A stretch of DNA of 13,685 bases from CAUZJO01 sp963580245 (GCA_963580245.1 CAUZJO010000128.1:1-13685); one strand, 5' to 3'; shown: positions 1-7,485, numbered from the stretch's first letter. Numbers and translations are program-made. The notes: generated by a model from the letters alone, not told the origin.

Positions 1-179
1 TGGCGGCAATGCTGACACTGAAAGTCCAGCACCGGCTCGCGTTCGCGGTTGTGAATGCTGAGCCGGTCGCGAGCGCCGCAACGCGAACAGACCCGGCCTT
101 GCGGCCAAAAAATCGACTCGAACCATCGATAACAGACTCGATCATCGAGCACATCAGTGAGCGGGAACAGGATCGACAT
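1..179 (-). CDS. IS1595-like transposase, N-terminal part (cut by window edge)
   Basis: Reading the minus strand from the ATG at 179 gives an open frame of 59 codons that runs off the left edge. It starts MSILFPLTDV and continues with a segment rich in W, Y and F, then CSRC (about residues 32-35) and CQHC (about residues 55-58). Two CxxC pairs about 20 residues apart form a zinc ribbon. An N-terminal zinc ribbon after a '..D...CYRWFE..FWPQG' type stretch is typical of IS1595-family (ISXO2-like) DDE transposases, with the catalytic domain following. A good ribosome-binding site (GAGGTGG, about 5 nt before the ATG) supports the start. The catalytic domain and the distal end of the element lie outside the window, so intactness cannot be judged. 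The family call rests on the ribbon and its flanking pattern only; another zinc-ribbon transposase family is possible. Confidence 0.7.
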   Translation of the reverse strand, partial: MSILFPLTDVLDDRVCYRWFESIFWPQGRVCSRCGARDRLSIHNREREPVLDFQCQHCR

Positions 180-805
180 GAGACCACCTCGTCAGCGGGA
201 ACTGGAACAAACCCCATCAGGACATGGGCTGGATGAAAGATTAGTTTAGACTCGCGGAACATGGCAACCACTGATTGAGATAGATGAGCTGCCCATTCAA
301 TAGGCAATTGTCGCCCATGTCAATCCGAAAGGTCCAAGCCTAGGCGGATAAGTTGTGGTGGGGGTGCGGCCTGTACAAGAATTCGGACTTGACCCCACCG
401 AAAGCCTATATTCATTGAAGATATTGAAGTTACGTCAAAAGCGGGGCAGGATGGTGAATAGTTTCACACGCTGAGGAGGGCTTCGAGGAGGACAATTGAT
501 GCTCTTGGGTCTCTGGCCGGGTTTTGCATGATTAATCTCCACGTTCAAGTGGCTTTCCTTCGGTCCCACTTCGTTGATTGATCCACTCAGGATCGAGGTC
601 AATTGAACGTTTAGATTAGCCGAATGGGATATATCGGTTGACATGTCCGGTGAGCGAATGGTTTCGTACCCGCGACGTGATATCTCCAAAGCCTAGCCGT
701 CCATCGAGGCCGTTGTCAGGAGTGAATATTGTGGCCTCGGACTGGAAAAGGTGCCGGAATACCTCGCGTGAGCACGTTTGAACCGATACCAGGGGAGCAG
801 TTGCG
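180..805. other. Gene-poor spacer between transposase and sulfatase
   Basis: All frames are short or broken by stops, and I see no recognisable protein. The longest frame (435-689, minus) has no ribosome-binding site and no family pattern. The stretch is richer in A and T than the genes around it. It should contain the upstream end of the IS1595-like element, but I could not identify a terminal inverted repeat with its partner outside the window. It holds an imperfect hairpin at 357-399 (listed separately) and a perfect TTGACA hexamer at 638-643 with no good -10 box at the right distance. The sulfatase ribosome-binding site (GGGGAG) lies just before 806. Confidence 0.6.
357..399. repeat. Imperfect hairpin with REP/RAYT-like GGGGTCAAGTC end
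   Basis: GGTGGGGGT (357-365) pairs with ACCCCACC (392-399), leaving one bulged G. Inside it, CAAG (376-379) can pair with CTTG (388-391). Read on the minus strand the right arm is GGTGGGGTCAAGTCCG. This resembles GGGGTCAAGTC-type motifs that I associate with repeats near REP-associated tyrosine transposases in many environmental bacteria. Only one copy is in the window, so its repeat status is inferred from memory of the motif, not shown. Confidence 0.3.
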
Positions 806-2311
806 ATGAATGTTGATTCACAAGATAAACCGACCCGGCGGGACCTGTTGAAGTACGCGGCCGCCGGCGCGGCCGGTGCGGTGTTGCCCAATTGGGGCTT
901 TGGCGAACCGAGCCGACCGCAACGGCCGTACAATATCATCTTCATCATGGGGGATGATTTCGCGAACGGGGAAATAGGCTGCTACGGCTCGACGACGTGT
1001 CGCACGCCCAACGTCGACGCGCTGGCCGAAAATGGGGCGCGCTTCGAGACCTGCTGGGCCACCCCGCTGTGCAATCCCTCGCGGGTCGAGTTGATGACCG
1101 GTCGCTATGGGTTCCGTACTCGATTCTATCACAACTGGATGACGCCCCCCGAGCGGGTCACCGACAAGAACACGGTCTATCCGGAGCTGTTAAAGAAAGT
1201 CGGTTACACGACGGCGATGGCGGGCAAGTGGCACCACGTCGGTCCGCCGTGGGATTACGGGTTCGACGAATCCTGCGTCGTCTGGGGGGCAGGCAAGGAT
1301 TGGGCGCGCGGGGAGATGCCGGATACACAACCGGGGTATCGGACGTGGCAGCCGCTGGTGGTTAAGAACGGCGAATCCATCCCGACGGGCCCGGATGATT
1401 TCAGCGGCGACATCTGCGCCGATTTCCTGATCGATTTCATCACGCGCAACAAGGAGCGCCCTTTTTACGCCTATTTCCCGACGATCTTGGGACATTCCAA
1501 TTTCTATCCCACGCCCGATTCGCTACAAGCGGGCGAGGACCGCTTCCGATTCGAAACGTCTGAGAATTTCAATGCCTTTCCCGCGCCGGATTCTTCGAAT
1601 CCGTACCGCGACGAGCCTTCCGCCAAGCCTCCGAAAAACTTCTGGGCCAACGTCGAGTATGTGGACAAGTTGGTTGGGCGAATCGTCGAGGCCGTGGACG
1701 GGCTTGGTCTCCGCGACCGCACGATCATCATCTTCACGACCGACAACGGAACCCCGGCGGCCAAGGCGCACGCGCTGGAGGACGGCTGTCAGGTGCCTTT
1801 GATCGTCAACTGTCCGAGTGCCCTGAAGGTCGGCGGCGCCCGCCGCGAACTGGTCGATTTTTCCGATATGTTCCCGACGTTTATCGATCTGGCCGGGGGC
1901 AAGCTCCCTCGTGATAACGCGATCGACGGGCGCAGCTTCGCGCCCCTGCTGCTGGGTGAGCCGTACAAGCCGCGCGATTGGGTCTTCAGTTACTGCGGCG
2001 AGGAACGCATGTTGCGCGATGGGCGCTGGCTCTCCATGGCGGGCGGACGCTTCTTTGATTGCGGCGACAACCGCGACGGGAACGGATACATCGAGGTCAC
2101 GGATTCGACGGACTCCGAGGTCGCCGCCGCGCGCAAGCGTTTCGATAAAATCCTGGCCCAATTGCCGCAGCCGGCCGAGGACGACCCGCTCTTTGCGGCG
2201 TATCGTGAAGAGGAACGCAAATTCCTGCAACAAGATCCCTATTACTCCCTGAACTGGTATCCCGAGATGCGCTATCCTCCGAAGGAAACGCCCGAACCTT
2301 TCAAAAGATAG
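806..2311 (+). CDS. Tat-exported type I (formylglycine) sulfatase
   Basis: This 501-residue protein hydrolyses sulfate esters and probably acts outside the cytoplasm. Residues 10-16 (TRRDLLK) followed by an Ala/Gly-rich stretch to about residue 30 make a twin-arginine (Tat) signal. The family motif C-x-P-S-R is C89-N-P-S-R93, and C89 is the residue converted to formylglycine. Metal ligands fit D50-D51 and D313-N314. GKWHH (140-144), H230 and K320 match other active-site positions. The usual EGG after the active-site Lys reads EDG (325-327), a mild variation. The length is normal for S1 sulfatases. ATG 806 is preceded by GGGGAG about 9 nt upstream. No sulfatase-maturating enzyme is in the window, so one must be encoded elsewhere. 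The gene stands alone on its strand and converges on the M24 gene. The substrate (glycan, choline or aryl sulfate) cannot be told from sequence. Confidence 0.93.
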   Translation: MNVDSQDKPTRRDLLKYAAAGAAGAVLPNWGFGEPSRPQRPYNIIFIMGDDFANGEIGCYGSTTCRTPNVDALAENGARFETCWATPLCNPSRVELMTGRYGFRTRFYHNWMTPPERVTDKNTVYPELLKKVGYTTAMAGKWHHVGPPWDYGFDESCVVWGAGKDWARGEMPDTQPGYRTWQPLVVKNGESIPTGPDDFSGDICADFLIDFITRNKERPFYAYFPTILGHSNFYPTPDSLQAGEDRFRFETSENFNAFPAPDSSNPYRDEPSAKPPKNFWANVEYVDKLVGRIVEAVDGLGLRDRTIIIFTTDNGTPAAKAHALEDGCQVPLIVNCPSALKVGGARRELVDFSDMFPTFIDLAGGKLPRDNAIDGRSFAPLLLGEPYKPRDWVFSYCGEERMLRDGRWLSMAGGRFFDCGDNRDGNGYIEVTDSTDSEVAAARKRFDKILAQLPQPAEDDPLFAAYREEERKFLQQDPYYSLNWYPEMRYPPKETPEPFKR

Positions 2312-2421
2312 ATGCGACGTCAGGAACAAGTGCCAGCCGTTGGTAAGGGGATGTCGGCGCCCGTATGGAAGGCCGCTAAAACAAACTTGCGAACCGGCTT
2401 TTGACGTCTGACACTGCCTGA

Positions 2422-3657
2422 TCAGGGTAGCAAGGAACCGACGCACGGGCAGGATATTAACTTCTCCGAGGGGAACTTGCTGAGCATTCGGACGCCGTCT
2501 TGGGTTACGACGAACTGCTCCTCGATGCGCGCGCCGTCGTTGCCCTGGCCGCAGTAGGTCTCGAACGCCATGACCATGCCTTCCTCGATGATCTCGGGAT
2601 TGTCGAACGAGAAGAAGCGACTGATGACCGGTTTGCCCCAATGCGTGATGCCGATGCCGTGTCCCACCTGCAGGGCGAAGGCCTCGGCCTCGCTGGAGAG
2701 ACCGAGTTCTTCGGCCGACGGCCAGACCTCCGCGATCTCCGCGGTGCTCACGCCCGGCTTGACCATGTTGATCGCGTCGAACAGCCAGTCGTAGGTTCGT
2801 TTGTAGACATCGAGCTGCTTTTGTGACGGCTTGCCGACGCAAAACGTCTGGTAATAGCAGGTCTTGTAGCCGTTGAAGACGCTGACGACGTCGATGAACA
2901 GCATGTCGCCGATCCGAAGCATGCGGTCGGAGAAGTCGTGGGGGTGCGGGTGGGAGCGATTGCCGGAGATGACATTGATGTTCTGCATCTCCTCGGCGCC
3001 ATAGCGATACATCACATCGCGCATCATGGCCGCGATGTCGAGTTCACGCACGCCGGGTTTGGTTGTATTGACCACTTCCCAGAACGCGGCCTCGACGATG
3101 GCGATCGAGGTTTCGATGAGTTCGACCTCCTCGGGCGTCTTGATTTTGGAGGCGTCAAGCAGCGTCTGTTGACCGTCGGCCACGGTGATCCCTTCGGCTT
3201 CCATCGCTTGCAGAATAGGAATCTCTGCGATGTCGAGTCCGACCGGCTCGTTTGCCACGCCGAGATCTTGTAGACGGCCCTTGATCATTTTAGCGAATTT
3301 CTTGGCGTTCTCGGTAACCACGGCGCTCGGAAAGGCCCCGCGCCAGGTGCCGATCGACGGAAACATGCGATCGGCGATCCAGGGACACAGCTTTTTCTTG
3401 GCCGCGATGGCGCTGCCCAGCTCGTAGAGGATCGGTTCCTTGTCCACCGTCAAAAGTGCGCTTCGAAGCAGCTTGTTGTTCGCCCAGTCGTTCACCTTCG
3501 TGCTGGTGATGTAGCGGATCCAGTCCTGATCGAAGCAGAGCAGGGTGGTGATGCCGTCTTTTTTCATCTGCTCGTTTGTCTTGCGTAGACGGTCCTTGCG
3601 CAGCTTGTCGTAATCGATGCGGATCTCGCAATCCTTGGCCATCAGTCCGAGTGTCAT
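2422..3657 (-). CDS. M24-fold (creatinase / Xaa-Pro peptidase / DddP-like) protein with altered metal site
   Basis: This 411-residue protein has the two-domain layout of the M24 'pita-bread' family: an N-terminal creatinase-like domain (about 15-165) and a catalytic domain (about 175-400). Against the methionine aminopeptidase pattern the metal ligands are D256 (present), C267 (family Asp), H333 in GHGIG, E366 in AFET and E379 in RIEEQ. H339 matches the second catalytic His. The second bridging Asp is therefore Cys; the nucleotides read TGC. Members of this fold without a full metal set include creatinase, and DddP uses a modified site to cleave dimethylsulfoniopropionate, so a lyase or amidinohydrolase role is as likely as peptidase. 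GAAGGAGA before ATG 3657 is a good ribosome-binding site. It is the last gene of the minus-strand cluster, about 70 bp after the SDR. Family certain; substrate unknown. Confidence 0.9.
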   Translation of the reverse strand: MTLGLMAKDCEIRIDYDKLRKDRLRKTNEQMKKDGITTLLCFDQDWIRYITSTKVNDWANNKLLRSALLTVDKEPILYELGSAIAAKKKLCPWIADRMFPSIGTWRGAFPSAVVTENAKKFAKMIKGRLQDLGVANEPVGLDIAEIPILQAMEAEGITVADGQQTLLDASKIKTPEEVELIETSIAIVEAAFWEVVNTTKPGVRELDIAAMMRDVMYRYGAEEMQNINVISGNRSHPHPHDFSDRMLRIGDMLFIDVVSVFNGYKTCYYQTFCVGKPSQKQLDVYKRTYDWLFDAINMVKPGVSTAEIAEVWPSAEELGLSSEAEAFALQVGHGIGITHWGKPVISRFFSFDNPEIIEEGMVMAFETYCGQGNDGARIEEQFVVTQDGVRMLSKFPSEKLISCPCVGSLLP

Positions 3658-3726
3658 GGCGAGTTCTCCTTCAGCTATGCGGATATTAGAATCATTTTGG
3701 GGGACTCCATCTCGTCCCGTTTCTTC

Positions 3727-4527
3727 TCAGGCAAAATAAAGGCCGCCGTTGATATTGATCGACTGACCGGTGACATAGGAACCGGATTCCGAAGCCAGCC
3801 ACATGATGGCCCCGGCGCTGTCGCGACCGTAACCGTAACGGCCGAGCGGGATGGTCTTCAGTTCCTCCGCCTTCAGTTCCTCGAACGTGATACCGCGGTC
3901 CTTCGCTTCGGATTCCATGAAACTCCAGTGCATTTCGCTGGCGGCGAGGCCGGGGCAGAGGGCATTCACGTTGACGTGATAGGGCGCCAATTCGCGCGCC
4001 AGCGCCGTGGTCAGCGTATGGACCGCGCCTTTGGAGGAGCAATAGGCCGCGTATCCCGGGAAGCCGTACTTGCCGCCGTAGGAGCCGAGATTGATGATGC
4101 TGCCGCTCTTCTGCTTCATCATCTGGCGCGCGGCGTATTTGCAGCCGTAGAATTCACCATAGAAGTTGACCGCGAAAATCCGGTCCATGGTCTCCTTTTC
4201 CATGTCGGCGACAAAACCCTCATGCAGATGGATGGCCGCGTTGTTGACCATGATGTCCAGCCGACCGAGCTTGGCCACCGCGCCTTCGATGAGTTCCTTG
4301 ACGGCGTTTTCATCGGAGACGTCGGTGATCTGGGCATGGCCTTTGTTGTCGGGATGCTTCTGCTTAATCTCGTCAAAGGTTTCCTGGACTTGCGGAAGAA
4401 CGTCGGACGCGATCACGTGGACGCCCCCATCGGCCAGCGCTTCAGCGGTCCCTTTGCCCAGACCGCGCGCGGCACCAGTGACAATGGCGATTTTACCGGA
4501 AACATCTCGTAAACTTTCGATGCTCAT
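3727..4527 (-). CDS. Short-chain dehydrogenase/reductase (classical SDR)
   Basis: This 266-residue cytoplasmic NAD(P)-dependent oxidoreductase has every classical SDR landmark: TGAARGLG at 17-24, NNAA at 95-98, and the catalytic tetrad N121, S149, Y162 and K166 (YCSSK). D42 at the end of the second beta strand favours NAD over NADP, a rule of thumb for the family. The C-terminal GQSININGG is also standard. The start is secure: AGGAGG lies 7 nt before ATG 4527. It sits about 100 bp downstream of the E1 beta gene and 70 bp upstream of the M24 gene on the same strand. SDRs of this type accompany acetoin dehydrogenase E1 genes as diol or acetoin dehydrogenases. Here it probably oxidises an alcohol or hydroxy compound to the E1 substrate. 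The substrate is inference. Confidence 0.92.
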   Translation of the reverse strand: MSIESLRDVSGKIAIVTGAARGLGKGTAEALADGGVHVIASDVLPQVQETFDEIKQKHPDNKGHAQITDVSDENAVKELIEGAVAKLGRLDIMVNNAAIHLHEGFVADMEKETMDRIFAVNFYGEFYGCKYAARQMMKQKSGSIINLGSYGGKYGFPGYAAYCSSKGAVHTLTTALARELAPYHVNVNALCPGLAASEMHWSFMESEAKDRGITFEELKAEELKTIPLGRYGYGRDSAGAIMWLASESGSYVTGQSININGGLYFA

Positions 4528-4558
4528 AACATTACCTCCTTTGAATGGGTCGTCCTTG

Positions 4559-4570
4559 TTGTTGCAACAA
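4559..4570. promoter_or_regulatory. Perfect 12-bp palindrome, possible operator
   Basis: TTGTTGCAACAA is a perfect 12-bp palindrome 32 bp upstream of the SDR start. Its 9-bp core TTGTTGCAA recurs at 6735-6743, 38 bp upstream of the E1 alpha start, and a half site GCAACAA lies upstream of the E1 beta start (5699-5705). The shared position suggests a regulator or RNA-level element, but no regulator gene is in the window. Confidence 0.25.
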
Positions 4571-4626
4571 ACGAATGGCCTCGCTCTTTGGAAATCGCGT
4601 CTGGCTATACTGAGCCCTGGGGCAAA

Positions 4627-5646
4627 TCAAGCATATTCAAGCAGACTCCGCACGGCCCGAATGATGTTCTCCTTGTTTGGCCGGTAATAGTCTTCCATGA
4701 CCGGCGAAAAAGGAACCGGGATATCCGGCGACGCCACGCGTTCCACGGGCGCCGTCAGATAATCGCTCAGCCGCCGGCTCAGCGAGGCGGCGACCTCCGC
4801 GCCCCAACCTCCGGTCAGCGGTCCCTCTTCTACAATGACGACGCGCGTCGTTTTCTGGACGGACGCCTCCGCCAGCTCCCAGTCGAACGGATTCAAGCTC
4901 CTGGGATCGACAACCTCCGCGCTTAAACCTTCGCCCTCAAGCGCTGCCGCCGTCTGCAGGGCGACATGCATCATCAACAGCGTCGCGATAATCGTAACAT
5001 CCGAACCCTCGCGGCGGACAACCCCCTTGCCGATCGGCACGGTATAATCTTCGTCCGGCACTTCACTGGAAGCGTCCACGTCGCCCGACGCCTTACCGAT
5101 TCCTTTCGAACCGTACAGCAGCTTGTGCTCGAACATCATGACCGGGTTGTCGTCGCGAACAGCCGCCTTCAGAAGTCCCTTGGCATCGTAAGCGGTGGCC
5201 GGGCAGACCACCTTAAGACCGGGAACACCGATGAAAAACCGTTCCAGGTTCTGGGCGTGCTGAGCGCCGCGACCGGTCGCGCCGACCGGGACGCGCATGA
5301 CCATGGGAACCTTCAATTTGCCTCCCGACATATACGACATTTTGGCCGCCTGATTGATGATCTGGTCCATGGCCAGGAACAGAAAGTCGCCATACTGGAC
5401 ATCCACGATCGGACGCATGCCCATGAGCGCCGCGCCGACGCCAAGGCCGAAGGTTCCCGCTTCCGAGATGGGCGTATCAATGAGCTGATCACGGAACTTC
5501 TCTTCCAGTCCGAGCGTCACGGTGAACACACCGCCCCAGCCACCGGCGATGCTGATGTCCTCACCCATGCAAAAAACGTTCGGATCGCGCGACATCTCCT
5601 CGGCGAGACCTTCCCGTAGGGCTTGTGAAATGGAAATCTTTTTCAT
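4627..5646 (-). CDS. 2-oxoacid/acetoin dehydrogenase E1 component, beta subunit
   Basis: This 339-residue subunit pairs with the upstream E1 alpha to make a ThDP-dependent alpha2beta2 E1. Family signatures include FCMGEDI at about 25-31, and TPISEAG at 58-64, whose E62 is the Glu that activates the ThDP aminopyrimidine ring. QYGDFLFLAMDQI and the C-terminal transketolase-type domain (DPRSLNPFDW, then VEEGPLTGGWG) follow in order. The length is normal. ATG 5646 has AAGGA about 5 nt upstream. It follows E1 alpha by about 80 bp on the same strand, a looser spacing than many operons. A perfect TATAAT on the minus strand at 5705-5710 could hint at an internal promoter, but no -35 accompanies it. 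Acetoin dehydrogenase and pyruvate dehydrogenase E1 beta chains cannot be separated by eye. Confidence 0.93.
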   Translation of the reverse strand: MKKISISQALREGLAEEMSRDPNVFCMGEDISIAGGWGGVFTVTLGLEEKFRDQLIDTPISEAGTFGLGVGAALMGMRPIVDVQYGDFLFLAMDQIINQAAKMSYMSGGKLKVPMVMRVPVGATGRGAQHAQNLERFFIGVPGLKVVCPATAYDAKGLLKAAVRDDNPVMMFEHKLLYGSKGIGKASGDVDASSEVPDEDYTVPIGKGVVRREGSDVTIIATLLMMHVALQTAAALEGEGLSAEVVDPRSLNPFDWELAEASVQKTTRVVIVEEGPLTGGWGAEVAASLSRRLSDYLTAPVERVASPDIPVPFSPVMEDYYRPNKENIIRAVRSLLEYA

Positions 5647-5725
5647 GATTCCTTATCTTGCATCGCCGAGGCGGTAAACCGTGTCCGCTTCCAACTCCGC
5701 AACAATTATATGGTTTCAGTTCCGC

Positions 5726-6697
5726 TCAGGCATAGACATCGTTCAAAGCATTCTCCGGCTGGGCATCGGGCGCCGCCAAAGCCGTTTCCACGGACTTTTC
5801 CACCAGCGCATCGATTTCCGCTTTTAGCGCGTCAAGTTCTCCCGGCTGGGCGAGACCGTTCGAGAGAAGATGCTGTTCAAAACGCTTGATGGGTTCGTTT
5901 GCCAGGGCTTGTTCCCGTTCCTCTTTGGGCATGTAGTTGCACGGGTCCCGGCGGTTGTGGCCGGTGATGCGGTAGGTCATCGCTTCCACCAACGTTGGGC
6001 CGCCCCCATCGCGCGCGCGCTGCGCCGCCTCGCGAGCGGTTGCATGCACCTCAAGCACATCGTTCCCGTCAATCGTGATTCCCGGAATGCCGTAGGCGGC
6101 CGCCATGTCGGACAGCTTTGTCAGTTTCGTGTTTCGGGAGTAATGCGTGGACGCGGCGTAACGGTTGTTCTCGATGATATACACCACCGGTAAATCCCAT
6201 ATCGCCGCCATGTTGACGCTCTCATGAAAAGCACCCTCGGCAACGCCGCCGTCACCGCTGAAGCAAACCGCGACCCTGCTTTCGCGGCGAAGCTTGAAGG
6301 CAAGAGCGGCGCCAGTCCCGATCGGAATGCCCCCGCCGACAATTGCAATCGACGGGATCATGCCGACGGCCAGGTCGCCGACGTGCATCGATCCGCCCTT
6401 CCCACGACAACAGCCGCCCGGCTTGCCCAGAAGCTCAAGCATGAAAGCAGTCAGATCCAAACCCTTGGCAAGGGCGTGCCCGTGTGGACGATGAGTGCTG
6501 GTGATGACATCATCCAGGTTGAGCGCGCCGCAAACACCGACGGCCACCGCCTCCTGACCCAGGGACTGATGCAGCGTGCCGGGGATGGTCCCTTCGAGGA
6601 ACAGGAAATTGATTCGCTCTTCCGCTTTTCGGATGAGCAGCATTTTCCGGTAAAACTCCCGTAATTCCTCGCGGCTGGTGTCATCCATCGAGGTCAT
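5726..6697 (-). CDS. 2-oxoacid/acetoin dehydrogenase E1 component, alpha subunit
   Basis: This 323-residue subunit binds thiamine diphosphate. The ThDP motif runs from GDG at 148-150 to NN at 177-178, the normal spacing. HRPHGHALAKG at 69-79 and the GKGGSMH segment at about 99-105 resemble acetoin dehydrogenase AcoA and related PDH E1 alpha chains. The reaction is either oxidative decarboxylation of a 2-oxoacid or cleavage of acetoin, with the acyl group passed to a lipoyl domain. ATG 6697 is taken as the start; a second in-frame ATG at 6688 is possible, and GGAAGA lies about 11 nt before the first. It follows the lipoyl protein by 61 bp and precedes E1 beta, in the order lipoyl carrier, E1 alpha, E1 beta. 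The family is certain; the choice between acetoin and 2-oxoacid is open. Confidence 0.93.
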   Translation of the reverse strand: MTSMDDTSREELREFYRKMLLIRKAEERINFLFLEGTIPGTLHQSLGQEAVAVGVCGALNLDDVITSTHRPHGHALAKGLDLTAFMLELLGKPGGCCRGKGGSMHVGDLAVGMIPSIAIVGGGIPIGTGAALAFKLRRESRVAVCFSGDGGVAEGAFHESVNMAAIWDLPVVYIIENNRYAASTHYSRNTKLTKLSDMAAAYGIPGITIDGNDVLEVHATAREAAQRARDGGGPTLVEAMTYRITGHNRRDPCNYMPKEEREQALANEPIKRFEQHLLSNGLAQPGELDALKAEIDALVEKSVETALAAPDAQPENALNDVYA

Positions 6698-6758
6698 GAT
6701 CGAGCGAATCTTCCGGCCCGTATATAGGCGAACATTGTTGCAAGCAGCATGAAAAACT

Positions 6759-7229
6759 TCACTCGCCGGCGTTGCGGGCCCTGGCTGCCGCCACCACGTC
6801 CTCGCGGGTAATCATCCCGTGCGCACCGCTGCCCGCAATACCGTCGAGATCGACGCCTTTCCGTTTTGCCAGATTCCGGACAATCGGCGATACGCGGGGC
6901 TTCCCGTCTCGACCCGACGGCGCGGATCCAAGCGGTGTCTGAGAAGGACGCTCCTCGGGTTCGGCCTCCACTTCGGACGAAACGATTTCACCGGATTCAC
7001 CGACATAAGCGATGACGGCGCCGACCGCAACCACGTCACCGACACTTACCATTTTCCGGAGCAACACGCCTTCCGCGACCGACTCCAACTCGACGGTTGC
7101 CTTGTCCGTTTCAATCTCCGCGATCATATCCCCCCGCCTGACTTCAGCCCCCTCCTCGACCAGCCACTTAACGAGCGTCACCTCATCAACGGTGGTCCCC
7201 ACGTCAGGCATCTTGATTGGTACTGCCAT
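6759..7229 (-). CDS. Lipoyl domain plus E3-binding domain protein lacking the E2 catalytic domain
   Basis: This 156-residue protein has an N-terminal lipoyl domain (about 2-80) with ETDKATVE, where K43 is the lipoylated lysine. A Pro/Glu/Ser-rich linker (about 85-108) follows, then a peripheral subunit-binding domain (about 111-150: PRVSPIVRNLAKRKGVDLDG, GSGAHGMITREDV). It stops right there. Normal E2 acyltransferases go on for about 230 more residues, with an HxxxD catalytic motif. Only 61 bp separate its stop from E1 alpha, so no catalytic domain is hidden in another frame. It would carry acyl groups from E1 and recruit E3, much like E3-binding protein, but cannot transfer acyl to CoA itself. 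It is first in the minus-strand cluster. Its ribosome-binding site is weak (GAGAA). Confidence 0.9.
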   Translation of the reverse strand: MAVPIKMPDVGTTVDEVTLVKWLVEEGAEVRRGDMIAEIETDKATVELESVAEGVLLRKMVSVGDVVAVGAVIAYVGESGEIVSSEVEAEPEERPSQTPLGSAPSGRDGKPRVSPIVRNLAKRKGVDLDGIAGSGAHGMITREDVVAAARARNAGE

Positions 7230-7254
7230 GGTTCAGGTATTCTCGAAACCTTCT

Positions 7255-7485
7255 CTACGCGACGCGACCCGTCCGGCAGCGGTTACAAACATGGGGCCAA
7301 GGCGATCTGGACTTGAAAGCATTCCGGGAATCATCGAGCCATTGAAAAAAAGTCGGATGAGGGTCTCGATCATAAAAGCTCTTTATCCACTCCAAGAGGT
7401 CGCGCTGATTATTGCTCACGTTCCATTTCTCACACTTCTGGAACCGCTTGTCCAGTAATTTATACCACTGGGAAGCTTCGGTCAA
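7255..7485 (-). CDS. Possible small hypothetical protein in the divergent gap
   Basis: A 76-residue frame from TTG 7485 ends at 7255, 25 bp before the lipoyl gene. It is open further upstream to a stop at 7621-7623 but contains no ATG or GTG there. Its composition is unlike the Arg/Ala-rich shadow frames of the window: it is rich in W, F, Y, K and D (for example QWYKLLDKRF and DLLEWIKSFYDRD). The local DNA is also more AT-rich, which by itself could give that look. There is no ribosome-binding site at the TTG. It could be a small gene, a 5'-truncated remnant, or chance. I recognise no family. Confidence 0.3.
   Translation of the reverse strand: MTEASQWYKLLDKRFQKCEKWNVSNNQRDLLEWIKSFYDRDPHPTFFQWLDDSRNAFKSRSPWPHVCNRCRTGRVA

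Noticed and set aside
9..236. 75-codon plus-strand frame at the left edge
   Set aside because: Antisense to the transposase frame, which has a zinc ribbon and a ribosome-binding site.
638..643. Perfect TTGACA upstream of the sulfatase
   Set aside because: No acceptable -10 hexamer 16-18 bp downstream, so it is not called a promoter.
435..689. 84-codon minus-strand frame in the gene-poor spacer
   Set aside because: No ribosome-binding site, no recognisable pattern, and surrounded by frames full of stops.
2417..2426. CCTGATCAGG palindrome at the end of the M24 gene
   Set aside because: Ten bases, overlaps the stop codon, no T run; too short to call a terminator or operator.
1523..2842. 439-codon minus-strand open frame across the sulfatase
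   Set aside because: Arg-rich, spans the end of one clear gene and part of another, and matches no family. It is a shadow of GC-rich codon use.
3697..4512. 271-codon plus-strand frame opposite the SDR
   Set aside because: Antisense to a gene with full SDR motifs; no family pattern of its own.
4966..5619. 217-codon plus-strand frame opposite E1 beta
   Set aside because: His- and Arg-rich antisense shadow of a well-supported gene.
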